Source: Brevundimonas terrae (GTDB taxonomy: Bacteria; Pseudomonadota; Alphaproteobacteria; Caulobacterales; Caulobacteraceae). Taken from it: a stretch of DNA of 64,000 bases. A program made the position numbers and the translations under genes. The notes under the pieces are model-generated. The model ran no database searches. It had not been told where the DNA came from and saw only the letters and a list, made by a program, of their open reading frames with translations. Positions 56,423-64,000 of the stretch are shown here, one piece after another (position 1 is the first letter of the stretch; each line of letters starts with the position of its first letter). The stretch lies in the NCBI RefSeq assembly GCF_011761985.1, contig NZ_JAASQT010000003.1, positions 248,001 to 312,000 on the forward strand, written 5' to 3'.

Positions 56423-57754
56423 ATGCCGATGACCCCCTCCTCTCTTCGCAAGCCTGCCTTGTTCACCGCTCTGCTGGCCTGTAGCGCCCTGCTGCCGACG
56501 GTGGGACAGACCCCGCCGGTGGCTCAATCGAGCGACAGCGGCAAATACGCGTCGGTTGTTCTGGATGCGACATCGGGCGAGGTTCTGTTCTCGCGCTTTG
56601 CCGACGAGCGCCGCTATCCGGCCTCCATCACCAAGGTGATGACCCTTTACCTCGCCTATGAGGCGCTGGAAGAAGGCCGTATCAAGCTGACCGACCAGTT
56701 GACCGTCTCGCCGCGCGCCGCCGCGCAGCCACCGTCAAAACTGGGTCTGGCCGCCGGTCAAACCATCAGCCTCGATGACGCTATGCGCGCCACCGCCGTC
56801 CGCAGCGCCAACGACATGGCTGTCGCGATTGCCGAGCATATCGCCGGAAACGAAGCCGAATTTACCTCGCGCATGACCGCCAAGGCGCGTGAACTGGGCA
56901 TGCACAGCACCCGCTTCACCACGGCCAACGGTCTGCCCGATACCCGTCAGGCCACCACGGCCAATGATCTGGCGATCCTCAGCCGCGCTGTGATGCGCGA
57001 CTATCCGCAATACTATCGCTATCTGGGTCTGCACGACTGGTATTATAACGGTCGCGACTATCGCAACACCAATGGTCTGCTTGCCACGGGGCGCGGTTAT
57101 GACGGCATCAAAACCGGCTTCACCAACGCGTCGGGCTACAACCTTTCGGCCTCGGCTGTTCGCAACAACAAACGCCTGATCACCATCGTCATGGGTGGCC
57201 GCTCGACCGCCAGCCGTAACGCCCATGTGGCCGAGCTGATGGATACCGGCTTCGACCTGCAAGAACGCAAGGCCCGTGGCGAACGCTTTGCCTCCAATCA
57301 GGACTTCTTCGAGGCTCGCGGCTACGGCATTCCGTCGCCAACCGCACCGGTCGCCTATGCTTCGGTTTCGACCGAGGGCCGTCCCTATGCTGCCGACGAC
57401 GCCAACCTCGTCTCGGCACCGGCTGACGCCCCGGCACCGACCGCGATCACCCCTGCCCCATCGGCCCGTCGCAACGCGGAACGCGCGCCCGCTCCAACGC
57501 GCGCAGCCGCCCCTGCCGGTCGCTGGTCGGTTCAGGTCGGTGCCTTCAAGGATGAAGCCGTCGCCCGCAACTGGCTGAACGAAATCAACCGCCGCTTCCG
57601 CAGCGAGTTCACCGGTGCCGAGCGCAATGTACAAACCGCCGATGGTGGCTGGTTCCGCTCGCGCTTCACCGGCATGACCGAGGACAAGGCCAACTCGGTC
57701 TGTGAAACCCTGGCCGCGCGCCGCGTCACCTGCATGGTGATCCGTCCTTCCTGA
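56423..57754 (+). CDS. D-alanyl-D-alanine carboxypeptidase with C-terminal SPOR domain
   Basis: This 443-residue penicillin-binding protein (DacA/PBP5-like) trims peptidoglycan stem peptides in the periplasm. Motifs are Ser68-x-x-Lys71 (SITK), Ser128-x-Asn130 (SAN) and Lys230-Thr-Gly (KTG). An N-terminal signal peptide, a Pro/Ala-rich linker (about 330-360) and a SPOR domain (GRWSVQVGAFKDEAVARNWL...) follow. SPOR usually binds denuded septal peptidoglycan. ATG 56423 has AGAGG upstream; the GTG at 56408 is less likely. Confidence 0.93.
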   Translation: MPMTPSSLRKPALFTALLACSALLPTVGQTPPVAQSSDSGKYASVVLDATSGEVLFSRFADERRYPASITKVMTLYLAYEALEEGRIKLTDQLTVSPRAAAQPPSKLGLAAGQTISLDDAMRATAVRSANDMAVAIAEHIAGNEAEFTSRMTAKARELGMHSTRFTTANGLPDTRQATTANDLAILSRAVMRDYPQYYRYLGLHDWYYNGRDYRNTNGLLATGRGYDGIKTGFTNASGYNLSASAVRNNKRLITIVMGGRSTASRNAHVAELMDTGFDLQERKARGERFASNQDFFEARGYGIPSPTAPVAYASVSTEGRPYAADDANLVSAPADAPAPTAITPAPSARRNAERAPAPTRAAAPAGRWSVQVGAFKDEAVARNWLNEINRRFRSEFTGAERNVQTADGGWFRSRFTGMTEDKANSVCETLAARRVTCMVIRPS

Positions 57755-57775
57755 GGATCGGTCACCGGACACAAT

Positions 57776-57808
57776 AAAAGGCGCGCTCTTAACCGGAGCG
57801 CGCCTTTT
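57776..57808. terminator. Terminator between the carboxypeptidase and the 4-TM protein gene
   Basis: A 12-bp stem (aaaaggcgcgct / agcgcgcctttt) with a 9-nt loop, followed by TCTTT. It can serve both convergent genes. Confidence 0.9.
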
Positions 57809-57828
57809 TCTTTGCCGTCAGGATGGCA

Positions 57829-58188
57829 TCAATCGCGGATCTCTAGCTTGGGCATAAAGAACAGCCCTGCAAAATAACTGACCACGCCGGTCACAATGGC
57901 CGCACCGATACCGGCCCACAGACCGTTGACCGCAAAGCCGCCAAGGAACCACGCCGTCAGGCCGATCATGGCCGCATTCACCACCAGCAGGAACAGCCCG
58001 AACGTCACCAGCGTCAGCGGCAAGGTCAGGATAATCATCAGCGGACGCACAAACGCATTCACAATACCGAGGATCAGCGCCGCCGCGATCAGCGAACCTG
58101 TAGACGTGAAATCCACCCCCGGTACTACCTTGGATGACAGCCACAGCCCCGCCATCGTCACCAAAGCCTGTATCAGAAATCCAACCAT
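57829..58188 (-). CDS. Phage-holin-family small membrane protein (PF04020-like)
   Basis: This 119-residue protein has four membrane helices and the family core LGIVNAFVRPLMIILTLPLTLVTFGLFLLVVNA. Despite the name it is a common chromosomal gene, with no lytic context here. I start at ATG 58188 with GGAG upstream rather than 58230. Confidence 0.88.
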   Translation of the reverse strand: MVGFLIQALVTMAGLWLSSKVVPGVDFTSTGSLIAAALILGIVNAFVRPLMIILTLPLTLVTFGLFLLVVNAAMIGLTAWFLGGFAVNGLWAGIGAAIVTGVVSYFAGLFFMPKLEIRD

Positions 58189-58290
58189 CAGCCCGTCTCC
58201 CGCTATAGAAGCCTGTTCAAACCGGCGCACAGTGGGTGCACCGGCGGATCGATACTGCTAGTCTGACGGCCAGATCACAAGGAGTCTTCA

Positions 58291-58728
58291 ATGAGCCTTC
58301 ACGGCACCTACGACCCGCAAAACGTCTTTGCCAAAATCCTGCGTGGTGAAATCCCCGGCGTGACCGTGTGGGAAGACGATCAGGTCTATGTGTTCATGGA
58401 TGCCTTCCCCCAGTCCGAAGGGCATACGCTGGTCATCTCCAAGACCTCGACGGCCCGCAACATCCTTGAAATGGACGCCGCCGATCTGGCCATCGTCACC
58501 GCCGCCGTCCAGCGCACCGCCCGCGCCATCGACAAGGCCCTGTCACCCGATGGTCTGGTCGTGACCCAGTTCAACGGCACGCCCGCCGGCCAGACCGTCT
58601 TCCACCTGCATTTCCACATCATCCCGCGCTGGGAAAACAAAGCCATGACCGGTCACGGACAGTCCTGCATGGCCGAACCGGCCGAGCTGAAAGCCCTTGC
58701 CGAGCGTATCCGCAGCAATCTGTCGTAA
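58291..58728 (+). CDS. HIT-family nucleotide-binding protein
   Basis: This 145-residue protein has the histidine triad His105-Leu-His107-Phe-His109 (HLHFHII) plus VFMDAFPQSEGHTLVI at the start. HIT proteins hydrolyse nucleoside phosphoramidates or similar. AAGGAG precedes the ATG. Confidence 0.95.
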   Translation: MSLHGTYDPQNVFAKILRGEIPGVTVWEDDQVYVFMDAFPQSEGHTLVISKTSTARNILEMDAADLAIVTAAVQRTARAIDKALSPDGLVVTQFNGTPAGQTVFHLHFHIIPRWENKAMTGHGQSCMAEPAELKALAERIRSNLS

Positions 58729-58804
58729 CGCATCGAAACGAATGGCAAAATACTAGCGCCCCACTCTTGCATCCGAGAGATTCTCTCAGCATAAGTCGGG
58801 CCGC

Positions 58805-58880
58805 GCCGGTTTAGCTCAGTTGGTAGAGCGCCAGTTTTGTAAACTGGATGTCGCGGGTTCGATTCCTGCAACCGGCACCA
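58805..58880 (+). tRNA. tRNA-Thr (anticodon UGU)
   Basis: A 76-nt cloverleaf with 7-bp acceptor stem (GCCGGTT/AACCGGC), TTAGCTC D-arm, anticodon stem CCAGT/ACTGG with loop TTTGTAA (anticodon TGT at 58838-58840), T-loop GGTTCGATTCC and encoded CCA. It lies 71 bp before the ferredoxin gene. Confidence 0.97.
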
Positions 58881-58951
58881 CTTTTCCTCACATCACAAAG
58901 CCTGCATCCGCATTCCTGTTTCAGGATGCCCTTTTGGATGACTGTAATCCC

Positions 58952-59272
58952 ATGCCCTTCATCACCTTCATTCAACCGGACGGTAGCGAACAAGTGGTCG
59001 ATGCCGATAGCGGGGCCAGCCTGATGGCCTATGCCACCCGTGACGGCGTGGCCGGTATCGAGGCGGAATGCGGGGGCCAGATGTCGTGCGGGACATGCCA
59101 TGTGCATATCCACCCCGACTGGCAAGCCGAGGTGGGACAGGCCCAAGGGTTCGAGCGCAATATGCTGGACTGGCGCGACAATTTCGATGAGGCCGCGTCG
59201 CGCCTGTCCTGTCAGATCATCCTGACCGATGCGATGGAGGGCATGAAGGTGTCCGTTCCGAACGCCGACTAG
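58952..59272 (+). CDS. 2Fe-2S ferredoxin (adrenodoxin type)
   Basis: This 106-residue protein has four iron-sulfur ligands Cys40, Cys46, Cys49 (ECGGQMSCGTC) and Cys87 (RLSCQI), as in ferredoxins that serve P450s or Fe-S assembly. I start at ATG 58952; the open frame runs back into the tRNA. It is convergent with, and shares a CTAG stop with, a ferredoxin-reductase-like gene, so they may work together. Confidence 0.94.
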   Translation: MPFITFIQPDGSEQVVDADSGASLMAYATRDGVAGIEAECGGQMSCGTCHVHIHPDWQAEVGQAQGFERNMLDWRDNFDEAASRLSCQIILTDAMEGMKVSVPNAD

Positions 59273-60480
59273 GCCGCAATCGCCGCGGTTTTGATCGGCG
59301 CTTCGGCATCGGCCAGCACTTCGGCGTCAACCGACGTGCCCTTGCCGATGGCCTGTTTGCCGAACATGAAGGACGGGGCCGAGTTAACGGCCTCGACGCA
59401 GACGATCTTGTCACCCTTCAGGTGGAAGACCGCGAAACTGCCGCTATCCACATCACCGCGTACCACCTGACAGTCGGCACCGAACGGCAGGCCCGCGATC
59501 TGAAGCTTCACATCATACTGGTCCGACCAGAACCACGGCACTTCTGGTGCGGGAGCCGGACGGCCGGTAATGGCGCAGGCGACATGCTTGGCCTGTTCCA
59601 GCGCATTGGGAACGCTCTCCAGACGGTGCATGATGCCGTCATAGTGCGGCAAAGGACGGCGCGTCACATCGCCCACGGCAAAGATGGCCGGATCGCTGGT
59701 GCGGGCTTCAAGGTCCACAACAATGCCGTCACCGCATTCCAGACCTGCCTCTTGGGCCATCTCGTCATTGGCGATGGCCCCGATGCCCACCAGCACCGCA
59801 TCGGCAGACAGGGTTTCGCCATCGGCAAAGACCACACCATCAGCCGCCACCGTGACCACATCGGCTCCGGTGCGGATCTGCACGCCCTCGGCGGTATGGC
59901 GGCGGGTATAGAAGTCCGACAGGGTCTGCGAGGCCACGCGTTGCAGCACGCGCTCCATCCGTTCCAGCACCACAGCCTCGGCCCCAAGCGCGCGCGCCGA
60001 TGCTGCGGCCTCCAGGCCCACATAGCCGCCACCGATCACCAGCAGGCGCTTGCCTTTGCCCAGTGCCTCTTTCAGTTGCTCGGCATCCACAGTGGTCCGC
60101 AGTTCCAGCGTCCCCTCGCCCGTACCGCACGAGGCAGGCAGACGCCGCGCCCGCGATCCGGTGGCGATGACCAGATAGTCATAGGTTTCGGTCGTACCGT
60201 CATCAAAGGCAACAGTCTTGGCCGCACGGTCGATACCGGTCGCCGAGACACCCAGACGCAAATCAATCCCGTTATCGGCATAATAGCTGTCGGCGCGCAG
60301 TTGCAGCGAGGCTTCGTCGGCCTCGCCCTTCAGCCACGCCTTGGACAGCGGGGGACGTTGGTACGGGGCCACCTTCTCGGTGCCAGCAAGGATAATCTGC
60401 CCCTCATGCCCATACTGCTTCAGAAAAGCCGCAACCGAACCGCCTGCATGGCCTGCACCGATAATCACAACCTTGGACAT
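59269..60480 (-). CDS. FAD-dependent oxidoreductase, ferredoxin reductase type
   Basis: This 403-residue two-dinucleotide-fold protein has VVIIGAGHAGGS (FAD) and LLVIGGGYVGLE (NAD), the YQRPPLSKAWL motif and the ending typical of putidaredoxin-reductase-like enzymes. It should pass electrons from NAD(P)H to a 2Fe-2S ferredoxin. I use ATG 60480 over GTG 60486. It is divergent from a TetR gene and tail-to-tail with the ferredoxin gene. No P450 is seen in the window. Confidence 0.93.
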   Translation of the reverse strand: MSKVVIIGAGHAGGSVAAFLKQYGHEGQIILAGTEKVAPYQRPPLSKAWLKGEADEASLQLRADSYYADNGIDLRLGVSATGIDRAAKTVAFDDGTTETYDYLVIATGSRARRLPASCGTGEGTLELRTTVDAEQLKEALGKGKRLLVIGGGYVGLEAAASARALGAEAVVLERMERVLQRVASQTLSDFYTRRHTAEGVQIRTGADVVTVAADGVVFADGETLSADAVLVGIGAIANDEMAQEAGLECGDGIVVDLEARTSDPAIFAVGDVTRRPLPHYDGIMHRLESVPNALEQAKHVACAITGRPAPAPEVPWFWSDQYDVKLQIAGLPFGADCQVVRGDVDSGSFAVFHLKGDKIVCVEAVNSAPSFMFGKQAIGKGTSVDAEVLADAEAPIKTAAIAA

Positions 60481-60644
60481 GAGCACCGCACCCCGAAAAT
60501 AATATCACACGGATTTGCGGGTGCCCGCGCCACGGGTCAAGAGCGGAAACCCTATTGACAGATTGTCGCATGGGTAATCCACACTTGTCGAAAGACCTTT
60601 AACAAACTAGGCCATCTCGTATATCGCCACTTCAACCGACAGCC

Positions 60645-61271
60645 ATGCCGGATACCAAGAACAAGCTGGGTCATACCATCCGCACCCGTGGCGCACGCAC
60701 GCGCCGCGCCATTCTGGACGCGTTGCGCCAGCTTCTGGACCACAAGCATCTGGGCGAAATCCGTCCTGCCGATGTGGCACAGACGGCCAATGTTTCGGCA
60801 CCGACCTTCTACACCTATTTCAAAACGGTCGAGGAAGCAGTGTTGATGCTGTGCGAGGAATCTGCCGAGGATTTCCAGCGACTTGCGACCCATATCCATG
60901 CCGACTGGTCCGGTGATCGCGGCTTTGAATCTGTTCGCGCCTATGTTCTGGATGTGCTGGCCTTGTGGGACGAACATGGCCCTGTCCTGCGTGTCGAGCA
61001 CATGCTGGCCGACAAGGGCGAACCGGCCTTTGCCGAAACCCGCATCAAGCGCCTGCGCCGTCTTCACCTTGCGCTGGAACGCCGTATTGCACAGGCCCGC
61101 GCCAATGGCCTGCATCCGGTCGGCCTGAATGCCCGTCTGGCATCTTATGAAACCGCCAACCTCGTCGAGTCCGTTGCCGCCGGTTTCACCCTGATGCGCC
61201 GCGCCGATACATCCGAGGCCATTGTCGATACGACCAGCCACATTGTGCTGAAGCTAACCACCGGACGTTGA
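60645..61271 (+). CDS. TetR-family transcriptional regulator
   Basis: This 208-residue protein has an N-terminal HTH (RTRRAILDALRQLLDHKHLGEIRPADVAQTANVSAPTFYTYFKTVEEAV, about 17-64) and a helical effector domain. It is divergent from the ferredoxin reductase gene across 164 bp. A GACA-gat-TGTC repeat at 60557-60567 overlaps a TTGACA box and might be its site. Probable regulator of the reductase. Confidence 0.9.
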   Translation: MPDTKNKLGHTIRTRGARTRRAILDALRQLLDHKHLGEIRPADVAQTANVSAPTFYTYFKTVEEAVLMLCEESAEDFQRLATHIHADWSGDRGFESVRAYVLDVLALWDEHGPVLRVEHMLADKGEPAFAETRIKRLRRLHLALERRIAQARANGLHPVGLNARLASYETANLVESVAAGFTLMRRADTSEAIVDTTSHIVLKLTTGR

Positions 61272-61335
61272 CATCCTATGCGAACGACGACGAATAGAGT
61301 ATCGTCGTTATTCAAATAGGCCTGATACGGAGGAT

Positions 61336-61662
61336 ATGATGTCTGTTGCGTTTGTGATGAGCTTGATCATTCAAGCCACCGTGCCCAATACGGCACCCCA
61401 GATTCAGCCGCCCCCCGCTCCTCAAGCTGAGATTACCCAAGCTGGTGAAGAAGCGCCTCCAGAGCGCGTGCTGCGAAACCGTTTCCGTAACGAAGTGGCC
61501 AGCGAATGCCAGTACCGCGCGCGCACCGGTTCGATCCGACGTCGCAATATCTGTTACACGCCCCGACAGTTGGCTGCCCATAACGCGGTTGCACGCAAAT
61601 ATGTAGAAGAGATTCAAGTCGGACAGTCTTCCGGTGAACTTCCCGGTGGCGGGCCGGACTAA
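61336..61662 (+). CDS. Small secreted or membrane-anchored protein of unknown function
   Basis: The 108-residue product has a hydrophobic N-terminus (MSVAFVMSLIIQATV) then a Pro/Gln-rich stretch, a charged region with two cysteines (ASECQYRARTGSIRRRNICYT, probable disulfide) and a Gly/Pro end. GGAGG precedes the start; ATG 61339 has better spacing than 61336. No family recognised. Ends at a terminator. Confidence 0.72.
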   Translation: MMSVAFVMSLIIQATVPNTAPQIQPPPAPQAEITQAGEEAPPERVLRNRFRNEVASECQYRARTGSIRRRNICYTPRQLAAHNAVARKYVEEIQVGQSSGELPGGGPD

Positions 61663-61708
61663 GCCGGCTAGAGTCACAGAGGGCCAAGCACGCCCTCTAT
61701 ATGAACTA

Positions 61709-61740
61709 AAAAGCCCCGAGGTTTTCCTCGGGGCTTTTCG
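61709..61740. terminator. Bidirectional terminator between the small gene and feoB
   Basis: A perfect 13-bp stem (aaaagccccgagg / cctcggggctttt) with a tttt loop, followed by CG-TTT. Confidence 0.9.
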
Positions 61741-61756
61741 TTTGGGGCTTGGCCTA

Positions 61757-63622
61757 TCAGCCTGCGCCGAGGGCGACAGCGATGTGATAGGTGATGAAGG
61801 CGGCCAGATATGCCAGAGCGAACAGGTAGATCACAAAGATCGCCGTCCACTTCTTCGAGCCCATCTCGCGCTGAACCACACCGATGGTGGGCAGGCACTG
61901 CGGGGCAAAGATGTACCAGGCGAGGAAGGACAGGCCCGTCGCCAGCGACCAGTCATTGGCCAGCACAGTGGCCAAGGTGCCGATGTTTTCCTCGGCACCG
62001 GCCACCGAGTAAACGGTGCCCAGAACGGCCACGGCCACTTCACGCGCCGCCATGCCGGGGATCAGGGCGACAACCATCTGCCAGCTAAAGCCGATAGGAG
62101 CGAAGATAGGCTCCAGGAACTTGCCCATCATGCCCGCGAACGAATAGTCGATCGCCGGACCCGTTGCGCCTTCAGGCGGATAGGGGAAGGTCGACAGCGC
62201 CCAGACGATAATCATCAGCGGCAGAATGATCTTGCCCGCGCGTTTCAGGAAGATTTTGGCCCGCAGCCACAGGTTCATCAGCACCGACTTGATGTCCGGC
62301 ATCTTATAGGCGGGCAGTTCCATCATGAACGGCTCGACCATGCCGCGCCACAGCACTCGGCGGATCACCAGCGACACCAGAAGCGCGCTGACAATGCCAC
62401 CTGCATAAAGACCGAACATCACCAGTCCTTGCAGGCTGACCCAACCCCACACCGTCGTGTTGGGAATGAAGGCTGCGATAATCAGGGTATAGACCGGAAT
62501 ACGCGCCGAGCAGGTCATCAGCGGCGCAATCAGGATGGTGGTGAACCGGTCGCGTTTGGCATTGATAACCCGCGTGGCCATGATGCCCGGAATAGCGCAG
62601 GCAAAGCTGGACAATAGCGGAATAAAGGCACGGCCATGCAGGCCTGCCCCGCCCATGATCTTGTCCATCAGGAAGGCGGCACGGGCCATATAGCCCAGAT
62701 CTTCCAGCGCAATAATAAACAGGAAGATCAGCAGGATTTGCGGCAGGAAGACCAGCACGCTGCCGACGCCGCCTATCAGGCCGTCCACCAGCAGGCTTCG
62801 CAACAGGTCATTGGTGACCGTCGCCCCCAGCCATTGGCCCAATAGGGCAAAACCGGCCTCGATCCCGTCCATCGCCGGAGTGGCCCAGGTGAATACCGCC
62901 TGGAACATCACAAACAGAACGCCGAACAGAATGGCCAGACCGGCCACCGGATGCAGCAACACCGCATCCAGCTTGCCCGTCAGCGTATCGGGACGGGCGG
63001 GCGGCTGCACATGCGCCTTCATCAGACGCTCGGCCTCGCGGTGGGCAGTACGCACCTCGGCAGCGGACGGCGCATGCCATTCGCTCTGGTGCGCGGCGTG
63101 TTTGGCCTGTTCCTCGACGGCGGCGATCAATTCCGGCAGGCCGCGCTTGCGCGTCGCCACCGTGGTGACAACCGGCATGCCCAGATCACGCGACAGACCT
63201 TCAAGGTCGATCTGCAAGCCCTGACGCTGGGCGATGTCATACATGTTGAGGGCCATCACCATCGGGCGGCCCACCTGTTTCAGTTCCAGCGCCAGACGCA
63301 GGACCAGACGTAGGTTGGTGGCATCGGCTACACAGACCAAAACATCCGGTGCAGCCTCGCCTTTGCGGGTGCCCAGCACCACATCGCGGCTGACTTCCTC
63401 GTCCAGCGAACGGGCGCGCAAGGAATAGGTGCCAGGCAGATCGGTGACGATCAGCGACTTGCCATCCGTCCCCTGCACGCGGCCTTCCTTGCGCTCGACC
63501 GTCACGCCCGCATAGTTGGCGACCTTCTGGTGCGAACCTGTCAGGGCATTGAACAGCGCCGTCTTGCCGCTGTTGGGATTGCCGACCAGCGCAAAGCGAA
63601 GCGATTTGACCATAGCGTCCAT
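61757..63622 (-). CDS. feoB: Ferrous iron transport protein B
   Basis: This 621-residue inner-membrane protein has an N-terminal G domain (GNPNSGKTALFN, G3 DLPGTYSL) for GTP and about eight membrane helices with the Gate/FeoB core (ISSFACAIPGIMATRVI-type segment and LMTCSARIPVYTLII). It imports Fe2+. Its ATG shares its A with the feoA stop (TGATG). Confidence 0.97.
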   Translation of the reverse strand: MDAMVKSLRFALVGNPNSGKTALFNALTGSHQKVANYAGVTVERKEGRVQGTDGKSLIVTDLPGTYSLRARSLDEEVSRDVVLGTRKGEAAPDVLVCVADATNLRLVLRLALELKQVGRPMVMALNMYDIAQRQGLQIDLEGLSRDLGMPVVTTVATRKRGLPELIAAVEEQAKHAAHQSEWHAPSAAEVRTAHREAERLMKAHVQPPARPDTLTGKLDAVLLHPVAGLAILFGVLFVMFQAVFTWATPAMDGIEAGFALLGQWLGATVTNDLLRSLLVDGLIGGVGSVLVFLPQILLIFLFIIALEDLGYMARAAFLMDKIMGGAGLHGRAFIPLLSSFACAIPGIMATRVINAKRDRFTTILIAPLMTCSARIPVYTLIIAAFIPNTTVWGWVSLQGLVMFGLYAGGIVSALLVSLVIRRVLWRGMVEPFMMELPAYKMPDIKSVLMNLWLRAKIFLKRAGKIILPLMIIVWALSTFPYPPEGATGPAIDYSFAGMMGKFLEPIFAPIGFSWQMVVALIPGMAAREVAVAVLGTVYSVAGAEENIGTLATVLANDWSLATGLSFLAWYIFAPQCLPTIGVVQREMGSKKWTAIFVIYLFALAYLAAFITYHIAVALGAG

Positions 63623-63891
63623 CAGGCTTCGCCTCCAATTTCGATATTCAGGCTGGCGGCCTCGCGGCGACGCAGCGCCACGCGCATGTCATCGACCTTG
63701 AGCGCAATCGGATCGCGCCCGAACAGGCCTTCATGCAGCAACTCGACCTTGGCCCCCTCGACCAGACCCAGCTCCAGCAGGCGGCGTTCCAGTTCCACTT
63801 CGTGTTCTTCGTGATGGCAATGTGTGCCAACCTGCACGATCACGCCACGATCTCCACGCCGCGCTTCACTCAACCTGATGATTTTGGACAT
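63622..63891 (-). CDS. feoA: FeoA-domain ferrous iron transport protein
   Basis: This 89-residue SH3-like protein (MSKIIRLSEARRGDRGVIVQVG...) has an unusually His-rich segment CHHEEHEVE before LERRLLELGLVEGAKVELLHEG. I start at ATG 63891 with GAGA upstream, the length usual for FeoA; the open frame to 63951 adds a non-family extension. Its stop overlaps feoB by 1 bp. Confidence 0.94.
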   Translation of the reverse strand: MSKIIRLSEARRGDRGVIVQVGTHCHHEEHEVELERRLLELGLVEGAKVELLHEGLFGRDPIALKVDDMRVALRRREAASLNIEIGGEA

Positions 63892-63940
63892 TGTTCTCTG
63901 AATTTGCTGGCGCAGTCGCAGCACCCGTTCGTCTTTGAGA

Positions 63941-63951
63941 GTGATTATCAC
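63941..63951. promoter_or_regulatory. Fur-like palindrome upstream of feoA
   Basis: gtgat-t-atcac is a perfect 5-bp-arm palindrome 49 bp before the feoA start, and the minus strand reads TGATAATCA, part of the Fur consensus. It may be an iron-responsive operator. The remaining sequence to 64000 shows nothing identifiable. Confidence 0.4.
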
Positions 63952-64000
63952 CTACTAATACGCGGCGTCCAGTAAGCGGGCGGTATATTGCGGTTATGAC

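Noticed and set aside
57829..58188. Holin-family protein as a sign of a prophage
   Set aside because: No other phage genes nearby; this family is common on chromosomes.

Overview
The window is a gene-dense, moderately GC-rich stretch of bacterial chromosome, almost certainly from an alphaproteobacterium of the Caulobacterales (Asticcacaulis/Brevundimonas/Caulobacter-like). The strongest markers are an adjacent divK-pleD pair (the cell-cycle response regulator and its diguanylate cyclase), a DinB with an N-terminal zinc ribbon, a DUF3126 protein, an alphaproteobacterial-type ClpS-ClpA pair, a phasin and a large TonB-dependent receptor. I see no insertion sequence, prophage, CRISPR array, rRNA or plasmid functions. 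It reads as ordinary core chromosome with a few accessory islands.

Layout. 1-2800: the 3' part of a copper-resistance outer-membrane protein (CopB), then an amino-acid permease preceded by a possible leader-peptide/terminator arrangement. 2801-10007: the main accessory island. It has a lipoprotein beta-helix protein, a diheme cytochrome c lipoprotein and an aldehyde dehydrogenase in one operon. A TetR regulator follows, divergent from a TonB-dependent receptor. A strong 21-bp palindrome lies in the receptor promoter and a degenerate relative of it lies upstream of the operon. The beta-helix/cytochrome pair is a recurrent two-gene set of unknown function, so this is the best candidate for an undescribed system here. 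10043-16249: a leftward cluster guaB, MAPEG protein, rsmB, MTA/SAH nucleosidase, guaA and an unusual purC, linking GMP synthesis to methylation by-product recycling.

16473-25540: DUF2061 and DUF2332 proteins, rlmE, a cyclophilin, small envelope genes, an M28 peptidase, then ligA followed by a DnaQ-like exonuclease that carries a BRCT domain resembling that of LigA. 25547-42569: LrgB/CidA, aminopeptidase P, prmA, a Lys/Ala-rich histone-like protein, cysE, two redox/Nudix genes, rsgA, queF, a pair of TonB-like proteins, nitronate monooxygenase, a TorF-type porin, an MscS-type channel and a reverse-transsulfuration operon (cystathionine beta-synthase plus gamma-lyase). With cysE this gives two routes to cysteine.

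42680-58728: rnr, Nudix, rpmG (too short for standard ORF filters), pleD, divK, dinB, RidA, an acyltransferase, CsbD, clpA/clpS, a phasin with candidate PhaR-type palindromes, a D,D-carboxypeptidase with SPOR domain, a small membrane protein and a HIT protein. 58805-64000: tRNA-Thr(UGU), a ferredoxin facing its probable reductase, a TetR gene divergent from the reductase, and feoAB with a Fur-like palindrome at the right edge. Many genes end in strong 9-14 bp intrinsic terminators, which delimit the transcription units well. All assignments come from reading translated sequence; no database search was run.
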